A DNA stretch of 64,000 nucleotides from Austwickia sp. (GCA_016711265.1 JADJTI010000006.1:310001-374000), one strand, 5' to 3'; positions 51,600 to 60,711 are shown, counted from the stretch's first letter. Numbers and translations: made by a program. The notes: generated by a model from the sequence alone, not told the origin.

Positions 51600-53963
51600 G
51601 TGTCTGAGGAGTTCGGGCCGGATGACGCCCCGCGCGCAGGCGAGAACCCCGAGGACCGGCTACCGCCCCAGGACGTTCACGCCGAGCAGAGCGTGCTGGG
51701 CGGAATGCTGCTGTCCAAAGACGCCATCGCCGACGTGGTGGAGGCACTGCGCCCGCACGACTTCTACCGGCCGGCCCACGAAACGGTGTATGACGCCGTC
51801 CTGACTCTGTACGGGCGGGGTGAGCCCGCGGATGCCATCACCGTGGCTGACGAGCTCACCAAGCGCGGTGAGCTGGCCCGCATCGGTGGGCAGGCCTATC
51901 TCCATCAGTTGATCTCGTCGGTGCCGACGGCCGCCAACGCGGGCTACTACGCCCAGATCGTGGCCGAGCGGGCCGTGCTGCGTCGGTTGGTGGATGCCGG
52001 CACGCGGATCGTTCAGATGGGGTACCGCCAGGGTGGGGACGTCGCCGACATCGTCAACGCCGCGCAGGCAGAGGTGTACGGCGTCAGCGGGAACCGCGGC
52101 GGCGAGGACTACGTGATTCTGGGCGAGTTGCTCGAAGCGGCCGTCGACGAGATCGAGCACGCCTCCGGCAGCAGTGGCGAGCTGGTCGGCGTACCGACGG
52201 GCTTTTCCGATCTCGATGAGCTGACCAATGGCCTGCACTCGGGGCAGATGATCGTGATCGCGGCCCGGCCGGCGGTGGGCAAGTCGACGCTGGCGTTGGA
52301 TATCGCGCGGGCGGCCTCGATCCGGCACAAGATGACGTCGGTGTTGTTCTCCTTGGAGATGAGCAAGACCGAGATCACCATGCGGCTGTTGTCGGCCGAG
52401 GCCTCCGTGCAACTGCAGAAGCTGCGCAAGGGGACCGTGGGGCCGGATGACTGGCAGCGGCTGGCGCGGACGATGGGCGATGTGAGCGACGCGCCGCTGT
52501 TCATCGACGACTCGCCGAATATGTCTTTGATGGAGATCCGCGCCAAATGCAGGAGACTTAAACAGCGACACAATCTCAAACTGGTGATCATCGACTACTT
52601 GCAGCTCATGAGTTCGGGCAAGCGGGTGGAGTCGCGGCAGCAGGAGGTGAGTGAGTTCTCGCGGGCCCTGAAGTTGCTGGCAAAGGAGCTGGAGGTGCCG
52701 GTCGTGGCGCTGAGTCAGCTGAACCGCGGGCCTGAGCAACGCACGGACAAGAAGCCGATGGTCTCTGACCTGCGAGAGTCGGGGTGTCTGACCGGGGATA
52801 CCCGGATCGTGCGGGCCGACACCGGGGTCGATGTGACGATGGCCGAGCTGGCCGCAGGGTTCGCCGACGCGGGCTCTGGTTCCGACGAGGCCGCAGCGCC
52901 GGTGATGGTGTGGTCGCTGGATGAATCGCTCCGGTTCGCGCCGCGCGAGATGACCGCGGTGTTTTCCACGGGGGTGCAGCCGGTCTTCAAGATGGTGCTG
53001 GCCTCGGGCAAGGTCATCCGGGCGACGGCCAATCACCCGTTCCTGACGTTCGATGGGTGGCGGGCGTTGGAGGATCTGCGGCCCGGGACGCGGATCGCGG
53101 TGCCACGGCAGTTGCCGATGCCGGCGCAGACTCAGCGCTGGCCGGCCGACGACATCGCCGCCGCGGCGCAGGTGTGTGCGACGTACTCCGACACTCGCGT
53201 GCCCGTGGAGGTGTTGGGGCTGCCGCGCAAGCAGATTTCGCTGTTTTTGTGGACCTTGTTCTCGCTGGCCGGGGGAGTCACGGTCGATCGGGACGAGGAT
53301 CGCGGCGAGATCTTCCTCTTCGCCGACGAACGGGAACTGCTGGATCGGGTGTCGCTGTTGATGATGCGGTACGGGATCGGCTGTCGGATTTCGCGGGATC
53401 CGAAACAGTATGTGTTGGACATCGACGACGAGGACAGCCAGCGGCTCTTCCTTTCCGAGATCGGGATCGGCGGAGACGCTGAAGAGAGCGCCGCCCAGTT
53501 GCGGCAGATGCTGGCGACGCGGACCCAATGGGAAGGTGCTGAGGAGGTGGCCGCTCCACCGGAGCTGGCCAGCGTGGTCAAGGCGGTGCGCGGGCAGTCC
53601 GAAGCGTTGTCGAAGGTGAATGCCACGTTGTCAGGCTTGGATATGGATCTCGTCGCGGTGAACGATGTGACCTGGGATGCCGTGGCTGCGATCACCTCCG
53701 ATGGCGTGGAGCCGGTGTACGACGCCACGGTGGCCGGAACGCACAATTTCGTGGCGAACGAGATCGCGGTGCACAACTCGATCGAGCAGGATGCCGACCT
53801 GGTGATGCTGCTGCATCGTGAGGCAATGTATGAACAAGATTCACCCCGTGAAGGGGAAGCTGACATCATCGTGGCCAAACACCGCAACGGCCCGACCAAA
53901 ACGATCACGGTAGCCTTCCAGGGCCACTACAGCCGCTTCACGAACATGGCCACAACGTACTGA
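51600..53963 (+). CDS. dnaB: Replicative DNA helicase DnaB with in-frame intein
   Basis: 787 residues from GTG 51600. The N-terminal DnaB domain (RLPPQDVHAEQSVLGGMLL) is followed by the RecA-like motor with Walker A AARPAVGKSTLALDIAR, LVIIDYLQLM and LSQLNRGPEQRTDKKP. At DLRESG the intein begins (Cys396) and after its terminal His-Asn the host resumes with SIEQDADLVMLLHRE and ends FTNMATTY. Splicing would leave a 456-residue helicase, the normal length. DnaB unwinds DNA at the fork and is recruited through DnaA and DciA. The 3' end of the gene is the apparent target of the mobile elements that follow. Confidence 0.96.
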   Translation: MSEEFGPDDAPRAGENPEDRLPPQDVHAEQSVLGGMLLSKDAIADVVEALRPHDFYRPAHETVYDAVLTLYGRGEPADAITVADELTKRGELARIGGQAYLHQLISSVPTAANAGYYAQIVAERAVLRRLVDAGTRIVQMGYRQGGDVADIVNAAQAEVYGVSGNRGGEDYVILGELLEAAVDEIEHASGSSGELVGVPTGFSDLDELTNGLHSGQMIVIAARPAVGKSTLALDIARAASIRHKMTSVLFSLEMSKTEITMRLLSAEASVQLQKLRKGTVGPDDWQRLARTMGDVSDAPLFIDDSPNMSLMEIRAKCRRLKQRHNLKLVIIDYLQLMSSGKRVESRQQEVSEFSRALKLLAKELEVPVVALSQLNRGPEQRTDKKPMVSDLRESGCLTGDTRIVRADTGVDVTMAELAAGFADAGSGSDEAAAPVMVWSLDESLRFAPREMTAVFSTGVQPVFKMVLASGKVIRATANHPFLTFDGWRALEDLRPGTRIAVPRQLPMPAQTQRWPADDIAAAAQVCATYSDTRVPVEVLGLPRKQISLFLWTLFSLAGGVTVDRDEDRGEIFLFADERELLDRVSLLMMRYGIGCRISRDPKQYVLDIDDEDSQRLFLSEIGIGGDAEESAAQLRQMLATRTQWEGAEEVAAPPELASVVKAVRGQSEALSKVNATLSGLDMDLVAVNDVTWDAVAAITSDGVEPVYDATVAGTHNFVANEIAVHNSIEQDADLVMLLHREAMYEQDSPREGEADIIVAKHRNGPTKTITVAFQGHYSRFTNMATTY
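52785..53777 (+). other. DnaB intein (331 residues)
   Basis: Self-splicing element at the RESG/SIEQ site, the same site as the Synechocystis DnaB intein. Block A starts CLTGDTRIV with nucleophile Cys1. Block B reads IRATANHPFLT with the TxxH pattern. Blocks F and G read YDATVAGTHNFVANEIAVHN, followed by Ser as first extein residue. The middle (about 160-260: FLWTLFSLAGGVTVD, LLDRVSLLMMRYGIGCRI) resembles a LAGLIDADG endonuclease that has lost its acidic catalytic residue, so splicing is likely but homing may be lost. Confidence 0.93.
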
Positions 53964-54077
53964 CGCTCGCTTGTCGAGATGCACTCAAAACTGTAAGAAG
54001 TCCCGTTGATTCCATGAATTAGCCCACGTTATGCACTTCGGGCGTGTCTCTATTCGCACTTATGGGAAGAGGGGGCC

Positions 54078-54668
54078 ATGCGAGAGTCCGATGACCTCCT
54101 CGCCCAGCTCAAGGCGAAGCTGGCGCCGGCAAACATCAGGGCCACCTTGGCCTTCGCGGGCCTGTTCCAACTGACCCACGAGCTGATCAAGCGGAGTGTG
54201 CTCGATGAGGTCAAGGGCTTCTACGGCTACACCCTGCTTCGAGGGGAGCCGAAGTGGCTATATGGGCCAGAGGGCCAGCGGTCCTATGAGGAGTCCGTGC
54301 TGGCCCTGGCCCCAGGCTCGGCCTTTCGGGGATCCCTACTGTGGCTCAAAGAGTCCGATGCGATCACGTCGACACAAGTTGAGTTGCTTGACAAGATCTA
54401 TCGCCATCGGCATGACCTGACTCACGAGCTCGGCAAGTACCTCGTCGACCCCAGTTTTGAGCCCGACCTCGACCTTCTCGTCGAAGCACTCTCAATCCTT
54501 CGCTCGATCTCCCGCTTCTGGACTCAAATCGAGATCGATATCGGGACGTTCGAGGATCACGGGGCCGTCACCGTAGACGACGTCACACCGACCCAACTCG
54601 TTGTCTTGCAACTGTGCGTTGATGCCTACGTCGACGGCCTGACGCAAGAGGCCCACACGTTGGGCTGA
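54078..54668 (+). CDS. Orphan HEPN-like protein (unknown function)
   Basis: 196 residues, ATG 54078 after GGGAAGAGGGGG. Mostly helical. YRHRHDLTHELGKYL at about residues 108-122 holds an R-x4-H pattern (Arg111, His116) like the catalytic motif of HEPN ribonucleases. There is no signal peptide or membrane helix, and no clear partner (for example an MNT nucleotidyltransferase) beside it. GC content is lower than in the core genes. It is the only cargo of unit A apart from insertion sequences, just after dnaB. Such placement is common for defence or toxin genes; that is inference. It could equally be a non-enzymatic helical protein. Confidence 0.6.
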   Translation: MRESDDLLAQLKAKLAPANIRATLAFAGLFQLTHELIKRSVLDEVKGFYGYTLLRGEPKWLYGPEGQRSYEESVLALAPGSAFRGSLLWLKESDAITSTQVELLDKIYRHRHDLTHELGKYLVDPSFEPDLDLLVEALSILRSISRFWTQIEIDIGTFEDHGAVTVDDVTPTQLVVLQLCVDAYVDGLTQEAHTLG

Positions 54669-54761
54669 CGTCCCGTGGCTGCCTGGACAGCCCGGCCCTA
54701 CTCCTTAAGTTCCTAGGTCACACGAGTCCGACCGCAAAGCGCCCAGCCACTAACCGGCTCT

Positions 54762-55455
54762 TCACCGATGAGTGTGGGGTGAGGGGTCGAGTCCGCCGCC
54801 GATGAGGAGCATTCGGAGGCGGTAGTTGTCTCTGTTGCGGAATCCGCGGGCGACGCGTCGGTGGAGTTCGATGAGCCCGTTCACTGCCTCAGTGCCACCG
54901 TTGCTCGCGCCGTTGGTGTCGAAGTAGCCGAGGTACTCGGTGCGCCACTGCTTCAGGGGTGCGGCCCAGGCGGGCGACCTCGGGGATCGGGCACGAGGTG
55001 AAGGACTGCAGGATCTTCTCAGCGATCTTGCGTCCGGCGGCGGGGCTGTCCTGGTGGTAGGCGGAGCGGACCTGCTGGGCGCAGCGCCAGGCGAGCTCGA
55101 CTTCGACGTGCCGCTCGTCGGCGGTCCACGCCGTGTCCAGCCGCGCTCGTTGCCGGTCGGTGAGGTGTTCTTCGCCGGCGCGCAGGATGTTCCGGATCCG
55201 GTACAGCGGGTCGTCACGGCGGCCGCGGTGGCCGTGGATGTCCTGCTGGACCCGTCGGCGGACCTCGTCGATGACACCGGTGGCGAGTTTGACGACGTGG
55301 AAGGCGTCCAGGACAGCGCGGGCGTCCTCGAGCTGGTCATCGATGGCGTTCTTGTACCCGCGGAACGGGTCCAGGGTGGCGATTTGCACCCCGGCCCGGA
55401 AGGCGTCGCCGCGCTCGGTGAGCCAGGTCTTGTAGGCCTGTCCGGTCCGGGGACG
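54762..55455 (-). pseudogene. ISL3 transposase, C-terminal part
   Basis: Carries the DDE region (ATLDPFRGYKNAIDDQLEDARAVLDAFHVVKLA) and the end GGTEAVNGLIELHRRVARGFRN ... PSPHTHR. The frame shifts once at 54956-54959 where CGCACCCCTG should have one C less (CGC ACC CTG AAG). The stop lies inside the terminal repeat. The first half of the gene is at 57799-58478. Confidence 0.85.
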
Positions 55456-56696
55456 TGTCAACTGGTCTGTGTAAGTGGAGGGGTTCTGGAGAAGGAGCTT
55501 GACTGTGGCCATGACGAAGAAGAGGGACGTTGAGGGGGGAGCCGGAGGCTCGGAAGCTGCGTCGTGAGTTTTTCGGTGATGATGCGCTGGATAGGTTGAT
55601 GGCTGCTACCGATGAACGGGGCGTGTCGTTGACTGGTGAGGGAGGCTTTTTTACCGGAGATGATTAAGGCGGTTCTGGAGCGTGGGATGAGCGTGGAACT
55701 GTCTGATCATTTGGGGTATGAGAAGGGCGACCGGGCCGGGCACGGGAGTGGGAATTCTCGGAACGGTACCACTCCGAAAACGGTGGCGACCGAGGTTGGT
55801 GATGTTGCGCTGGATCAGCCCCGGGATCGTAATTCGACGTTCGCGTCGGCGTTGGTGCCCAAGGGGGCCCGTCGGCTCGGGGGCTGGAGGACATGATCAT
55901 CTCGTTGTATGCCGGCGGGATGACCATCCGGGATATTCAGCATCACCTGGCCGCTACTTTGGGGACTGAGTTGTCGCACGAGACAATCAGTAAGGTCACG
56001 GAGGCCGTCGCCGACGAAGTCCTGGCGTGGCAGCACCGGCCGTTGGAGGCCTTCTACCCGGTGCTGTACATGGACGCCCTGGTGGTGAAGGTCCGCGATG
56101 GGGCGCATGTGACCAACCGGTCGGCGCACCTGGCGGTCGGGGTCGACATGGACGGAATCAAGCACGTCCTGGGCATCTGGGTGCAAGCCAGTGAGGGTGC
56201 CAAGTTCTGGGCTGGGGTCTGTGCAGAGTTGGCCAACCGCGGGGTCAAGGACGTCCTGATCGTCTGTTGTGATGGGCTGACCGGCTTCCCTGAAGCGATC
56301 GAAGCGACCTGGAAGGACGCCATCGTGCAGACCTGCACGGTGCATCTGATCCGAGCCAGCATGCGGTTCGTGTCCTACGGGGACCGTAAAGGGGTCGCCG
56401 CGATGCTCAAGCCGATCTACACCGCACCGAATGAGGACGCCGCGCTGGTCGCGTTGGCTGATTTCGCCGAGTCCGCGCTGGGGAAGAAGTATCCCGCGAC
56501 GGTGGCGTCCTGGGAGAACGCCTGGGACCGATTCACGCCGTTCCTGGCGTTCGGGCCGGCGCTACGGAAAGTGATCTATACGACGAACTCGATCGAATCA
56601 CTGAACTATCAGCTCCGGAAGATCATCAAGAATCGTGGCCATTTCCCGAACGACGCGGCAGCGGTGAAGCTGTTGTGGCTGGCGATCCGCAATATT

Positions 56697-57594
56697 GAGG
56701 GTTATTCAGCGGCTTGATTTTGTGATTGAGCTGTGATCTTCCCAAAAGCGTGCCCCACTTAAACAGCGACCCGCCACTAGAGAGAATTGGGTTACCACAC
56801 ACAATCTCCTAGAACGGGTCGCTGCACGTGTACTCTACCACTGGCTTCACGAGGGCGCAGATCGACCGGCTCATCATCTTGATCATGGAGCTGAAGAATA
56901 GCGGGCATCCCGTGAATGTCCCTTCCTCGTTGGGTCTACGAAAAGCGGTTATCGTGACATTGACCTACCTCCGCCGCAACCGGGCACAAGCCGACTTGGC
57001 CGAAACATTCGACACTTCACAACCGACCATCTCGCGGGCCATCTCAGCTGTCGTTCCTCTGCTCCAGTCAGTCTCCGCCGACTGGGTACCCGCAGTGGAG
57101 CATCTCCACGATGACGTCCTCTACGTCATTGATGGAACCCTCCTGCCCTGCTGGTCCTGGGCTGCTCACCCCGAGCTGTACTCCGGCAAGCACCACACCA
57201 CCGGCCTCAACGTTCAGGTCGCCACCACGCTGGATGGCCACCTTGCCTGGGTCTCCGACCCAACCCCGGAGCCACCCACGACACCACCGCCATCCGCAAC
57301 AGCGGTCTCCTTGAGGAACTACCACCAGCCAACCTCATCGCCGACAAAGGCTACGTCGGCACCGGAATGATCACCCCGATCAAACACCCACCCGGTCGCG
57401 AGCTATCGCAAAACCGAAAGAACTTCAACACCGAGATAAACAGAATCCGCTACGTCGTCGAACGAACAATCGCCCATCTAAAAACCTGGCGAATCCTCCA
57501 CGCTGACTACCGCCGCCCCTACGCGACCTTCCATCAAGTCATCACAACCGTCATCGGCCTGGAATTCCTTAGACGCAGCTGGTGAATAACCTTC
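56697..57594. mobile_element. IS5-family element inside the IS256 gene
   Basis: 898 bp with ends GAGGGTTATTCA and the near inverse TGAATAACCTTC. Flanked on both sides by ATT (56694-56696 and 57595-57597). Precise removal restores the IS256 protein as IRNIEDKRA, which confirms the limits. Confidence 0.9.
56828..57585 (+). CDS. IS5-family DDE transposase (two frames)
   Basis: GTG 56828 starts MYSTTGFTRAQIDRLI. A helix-turn-helix (ADLAETFDTSQPTISRAISAV) precedes the DDE start (VLYVIDGTLLPCW, SGKHHTTGLNVQVA). After DPTP the frame changes at the C-run 57264-57267; the continuation reads GATHDTTAIRNSGLLEEL, LIADKGYVGTG and RIRYVVERTIAHLKTWRIL. IS427-group elements can use ribosomal frameshifting between two frames, but one missing C explains it as well. 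Confidence 0.82.
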
Positions 57595-57798
57595 ATTGAA
57601 GACAAGAGAGCGAGAGAACGCGCTAAGCAAGCCGGTAAGGGGAAAGATCGCCAATCCGTGCCACGCCTTGTTGAAGGTGCTGTAGTCACCGGCTGGAGAG
57701 CCGCCCTCGGTGAGCTTTCCCTGATCTACCCAGACAGAATCAACGCCTACATTTAACACCCGAATGAGACCCGAATCACTTACACAAAAGACTTGACA

Positions 57799-58478
57799 AG
57801 CTCCTGTCCGGAGCGTCCGGGGACCAGGTCCAGCAGGCGAGCCCTGTTGCGGCCGTGCGCATCTCGGGTCAGGTCGACCATCCCGGTCAGCTCCTTCGGC
57901 CCGCGCCCACCGGCCTCGAACGGCTTGGTCGACACGTGGTGCCACACGTGCTCATCAACCCCCAGGATGGTCACGCCCTCGAAGCGGGCCGGGTCAGCGT
58001 CCATCGCCTGCAGCAGCGGCCGGATCGAGTCCCACACCGTGCGCCACCCGGTGCCGAGTTGGCGGCGGATCCCGTTCACCGAGGCGTGCTCGCGGCGTAT
58101 CTGCTCGATCGCCCACCGGCACGCCCGCGTCGTCAACGACGACCGCGGCGCGGCGATGCGGTCGTCCTGCTCCACGAACGTCCCGACCGGGCAGCCAGGG
58201 TCGGGGCACACCCACCGCCGCTTACGCCAGAAGATCCGCACCGGGCGGCCCATCGCCGGAGCGTCGACAAGCCGCACGAGCACACGCCCATGACTGTGCG
58301 CGACAACCCCGCAGGCCGGGCAGCCCATCGGCGTCGGCTCGGACTCAACCTCGACAACGAGCCAGCCCCCGTCGTCGCGGTCGACCCCGATCACGTGCAG
58401 TCCCTCCAACCCGACCAGCACGTCGCAACGCTCGCAGTAGCCACCGCGGACACGGCAGCACGACGTAGGCTCACTCAT
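57799..58478 (-). pseudogene. ISL3 transposase, N-terminal part
   Basis: From ATG 58478: MSEPTSCCRVRGGYCERCD, a zinc-finger region (GCPACGVVAHSHGR, WVCPDPGCPVGTF), a helix-turn-helix and the first DDE aspartate (VTILGVDEHVWHH). It ends at LDLVPGRSGQ where IS256 begins. A C-rich N-terminus is typical for ISL3. Confidence 0.87.
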
Positions 58479-58602
58479 CGTCGAGGTCCTCGATTTCAGA
58501 AGAGGTAGAAGTCCTCTGATCCTCGGGGACCTCGACCCCCTCCCCAGCCTCAACCAGCCGCTCGGCGCGCCGTGCTCACCCCACACTCATCGGTGAAGAG
58601 CC

Positions 58603-59228
58603 GTGATGGGGCAGGCCATGAACCGTGCCGAACTAGCCCGAGACTCATTCCAGCGAAGGAGCCCTCGGCAGGGCGACTTGTGCAAGGTTGCACGCTCGTC
58701 ATCGCGCAATATTCGTTGCATCTCGACAATGCAGCGAAGATTTCACAAACTGCGTTCGTATGTTTCATAAACGTCGTGTTATGGGAACGAGCGCCGTACG
58801 TCGCCTCGCTTATGGACGGCGATGAGCTGGTACGTGACGGTCGGGTCATGTGACTGAGCGGCTCGACCAGGCCATCAACTCTGGCCGGCCCTTGCCCGAG
58901 GGCTGCGGGCAAGGACCACGGTCCGGCGAGGAGCGGCATCCCAGACGGGTCGCTGCCTTACCGGATCGGCCGATAAACGCTCAACCATCGAAGGCTGCGT
59001 CACACCGGTGAGGTCTTGTTGATCGGTGGAGCATCGGGCATACCCGACAAGTAGTGCGCTCATGGCGCGCCCTCCCAAGGGGATGGGCCCGACCGCCCAC
59101 CGGACGTGGGACGGCTCGGGCGTCGGGCCGGACCCGACCCACCAGCGACCGCCTGTGTCGCCGGGGTTGCAAGCCCGGCGATCTCATCGGCTCTACCGCC
59201 AGGACGGTTTTCGTCATACGATTTGGCC
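58603..59228. other. Junction region without a recognised gene
   Basis: 626 bp. It contains the repeat hairpin at 58708-58742 and then about 480 bp with no convincing coding frame. An AT-richer part (58700-58780) marks the element junction. Confidence 0.5.
58708..58742. repeat. Back-to-back transposon-like ends (junction A/B)
   Basis: AATATTCGTTGCAT and ATGCAGCGAAGATT are inverted arms (two mismatches) around CTCGACA. The left part is a full right end (TGCATCTCGACA at 58717-58728); the right part matches a left end lacking its first bases. Confidence 0.65.
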
Positions 59229-59462
59229 ATGGTCAGCGAGGAGCAGATCCAGCAGTGGGCGGACGAAGCCGAAGCCGGCTACGACGTCGAGGAGATCAAG
59301 CGCCGGGGGCGTGGGCGGCCCGGCCGTGGCGCCGAGCCGATGCAGGTCGTCGCTATACGCCTCACCGCTGAAGAGCTTGCTGCCCTCGACGCGATCGCCG
59401 AGCGCGAGAAGATCTCCCGATCCGAAGCGATCCGCAGGGCCCTGGCCGGCTTTGCGGCGTGA
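59229..59462 (+). CDS. Ribbon-helix-helix antitoxin
   Basis: 77 residues from ATG 59229. The acidic/basic N-terminus (SEEQIQQWADEAEAGYDVEEIKRRGRGRPGRGAEP) is followed by a CopG-type ribbon-helix-helix (MQVVAIRLTAEELAALDAIAEREKISRSEAIRRALAGFA). It should bind and neutralise the toxin encoded next and repress its own promoter. It overlaps the toxin gene by GTGA, the usual coupling of type II modules. Confidence 0.83.
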   Translation: MVSEEQIQQWADEAEAGYDVEEIKRRGRGRPGRGAEPMQVVAIRLTAEELAALDAIAEREKISRSEAIRRALAGFAA

Positions 59463-59701
59463 AGGTCCACGACAGCGCACTCAAGCACGGGGTACTCCCC
59501 GAGGACTCGGTCCAAGCAGCCGACTGGCCGCTGTGGATCGAACCGCTTGATGAGGAGAACTGGCCGCACCGCGAACTGCGGCTCGGATTCGACACGCAGG
59601 CGCGCCTGCTCGAGACGGTCGTCTTGATCTTCGAGAGCGGCGACGAAATGGTCATCCACGCCATGACGGCTCGCAAGCAGTACTGGGACCTCCTGCCCTG
59701 A
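59459..59701 (+). CDS. Putative type II toxin (BrnT-like size and layout)
   Basis: 80 residues. HGVLPEDSVQAADWPLWIEPLD, then RELRLGFDTQARLLETVVLIFESGDEMVIHAMTARKQYWDLL: a small alpha/beta protein whose second half (R-LG-D...GRLLE-VV... IHAMxAR) resembles BrnT-type RNase toxins. It has no known catalytic residues I can point to with certainty. GTG start in the antitoxin stop. As part of a mobile unit it could act as an addiction module. Confidence 0.7.
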   Translation: MKVHDSALKHGVLPEDSVQAADWPLWIEPLDEENWPHRELRLGFDTQARLLETVVLIFESGDEMVIHAMTARKQYWDLLP

Positions 59702-59815
59702 GTCGAGGGCTCACATCACCACAAGGCGATCGGCTACCGACGACAGCTGTCCGGACTGGCCGTCCCTCGACCTCGCGACCGGGGGCGGCATCCACTCCCA
59801 GGAGACGGCCCGACA

Positions 59816-60238
59816 TCAATCTGTGTCGAGCGCGGCTGTGATGGAGTCCAGGACCGCGCGCCAGTGACGTCGCTGCTGCTCGCGCTCGACAGAGCTGGTC
59901 ATCCGCTCCTGGTGGAATCTGAGGCGGGTGCGGGTGGCGTCGACCCGTGAGACCGCCAGCTGCACAGTGGTTTCGTGGTCCCAGTCCTCGGGCTGCCAGG
60001 TCAGGCGGATCCGATCGTGGGCGCGGAAGCTTCGGGTCTCGCCGCGGACGCCCTCGTCGGTCTCGTACGGGCCGCCCGGCTCCTCGGCGAGTCGCACTCC
60101 ATGTCCGAGCCACAGATCGGTGCCGGCGGGCGAGGTGAGCATGTCCCAGACCCGCTGGACCGGGTGATCGAGGGTCCGTGAGACCCCGACCTGCCAGCCC
60201 GCGTCCTTGGTGCGGCCGGTCTCGGCCTTGCGTATCAC
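59816..60238 (-). CDS. SRPBCC/AHSA1-type protein
   Basis: 140 residues from GTG 60238. VSRTLDHPVQRVWDMLTSPAGTDLWLG is the usual start of the AHSA1-like hydrophobic-pocket fold, followed by IRLTWQPEDWDHETTVQLAV and a C-terminal helix HWRAVLDSITAAL. Such proteins bind small hydrophobic molecules; specific role unknown. It overlaps the RidA-type gene by GTGA, so the two form an operon, divergent from a WYL regulator. Confidence 0.83.
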   Translation of the reverse strand: MIRKAETGRTKDAGWQVGVSRTLDHPVQRVWDMLTSPAGTDLWLGHGVRLAEEPGGPYETDEGVRGETRSFRAHDRIRLTWQPEDWDHETTVQLAVSRVDATRTRLRFHQERMTSSVEREQQRRHWRAVLDSITAALDTD

Positions 60239-60648
60239 GGAAGCACCGCCGCGATGGTGGACATCTCGACCAACGCACCTGGGACGGCCAGCCCGGCGAC
60301 CATGGCGACGGTCACCAGAGCCGGGTCTGCGTCCGGGTCGAGTCTCGAGGCGACAGCCCCGAAAGCTGCATGCAGGTCGGCGCCGTCAATGACGTAGATC
60401 GACCAGCTGATCACGTCGGCGAGGGTAGCCCCGCAGGTGGTGAGCGCGGTCTCGACGTTGGTCGTTGCTTGTCCGGTCTGGGCCGCGACGTCGTCGGCTC
60501 CAACCAGGTTTCCGTCGGCGTCGACGCCATTCTGGCCGCCGACATAAACGGTGGTGGCGGTGGGCGGGACGACGGCCGCGTGGCTGAAGGCGGCGCTGGT
60601 GACCAGCCCTTCGGGACGAATCAGCCTGACCTCGTTCGGTGTGTTCAT
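60235..60648 (-). CDS. RidA/YjgF-family protein
   Basis: 137 residues from ATG 60648. The RidA fold shows VYVGGQNGVDADGNLVG, AQTGQATTNVETALTTCGATLADVISWSIYVID and an end ALVEMSTIAAVL (the usual end is (I)E(I)-xxA). The catalytic Arg of true RidA imine deaminases (in the R-PP region near residue 105) is not evident, so it may belong to a RidA subgroup with another function. First gene of the two-gene operon. Confidence 0.82.
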   Translation of the reverse strand: MNTPNEVRLIRPEGLVTSAAFSHAAVVPPTATTVYVGGQNGVDADGNLVGADDVAAQTGQATTNVETALTTCGATLADVISWSIYVIDGADLHAAFGAVASRLDPDADPALVTVAMVAGLAVPGALVEMSTIAAVLP

Positions 60649-60688
60649 GGCTCCACCATCGCGGCATACCCTGTCAGGTCCTGTCCAG

Positions 60689-60711
60689 GTTCGTATAGAA
60701 TCTTGTCCTCG
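60689..60711 (+). promoter_or_regulatory. Possible leaderless promoter of the WYL gene
   Basis: TATAGAAT at 60694-60701 precedes GTG 60711 by 9 bases with no ribosome site, so transcription may start near the GTG. CCTGTCAGG/CCTGTCCAGG repeats just upstream may be a regulator site. Confidence 0.45.

Larger units (their letters stand above)
55511..57756 (+). pseudogene. IS256 (mutator-type) transposase, split and frameshifted
   Basis: Reads MTKKRDVEG, EPEARKLRREFFGDDAL, LPEMIKAVLERGMSVELSDHLGYEKGD, then MIISLYAGGMTIRDIQHHL. The DDE residues lie in VLYMDALVVKVRDG, VCCDGLTGFPEAIEATW and TTNSIESLNYQLRK. The frame breaks at three runs: G6 at about 55543, T6 at about 55649 and G5 at about 55880, each off by one. 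The last 54 residues (IEDKRARERAKQAGKGKDRQ ... INAYI) lie beyond the IS5-type insert at 57595-57756. Confidence 0.87.
55456..57798. mobile_element. IS256-family element, interrupted
   Basis: Ends TGTCAACTGGTCTGTGTAAG (55456) and the imperfect inverse at 57777-57798 (TGTCAAGTCTTTTGTGTAAG). Removing the IS5-type insert leaves about 1.44 kb. No 8-9-bp target duplication is found, and the two flanks share a similar ~20-bp ISL3 segment instead of abutting. Confidence 0.85.
54756..58602. mobile_element. ISL3-family element, interrupted
   Basis: Perfect 28-bp inverted repeats at 54756-54783 and 58575-58602 (beginning GGCTCTTCACCGATGAG). Without the nested IS it is about 1.5 kb, normal for ISL3. The flanking 8 bases differ (CACTAACC and GTGATGGG), so there is no target duplication. 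The transposase is split into two parts by an IS256-type element. Confidence 0.88.

Noticed and set aside
51660..53528. 622-codon minus-strand open frame opposite dnaB
   Set aside because: Antisense to DnaB/intein sequence; composition rich in His, Arg and Gln with no motif.
57260..57270. Programmed frameshift in the IS5-type transposase
   Set aside because: Not excluded, but the same one-base type of break occurs in many unrelated genes here, so a missing C is the simpler explanation.
58572..58853. 93-codon open frame over the ISL3 end and junction
   Set aside because: It starts inside the ISL3 terminal repeat, has no ribosome site and crosses the transposon junction.
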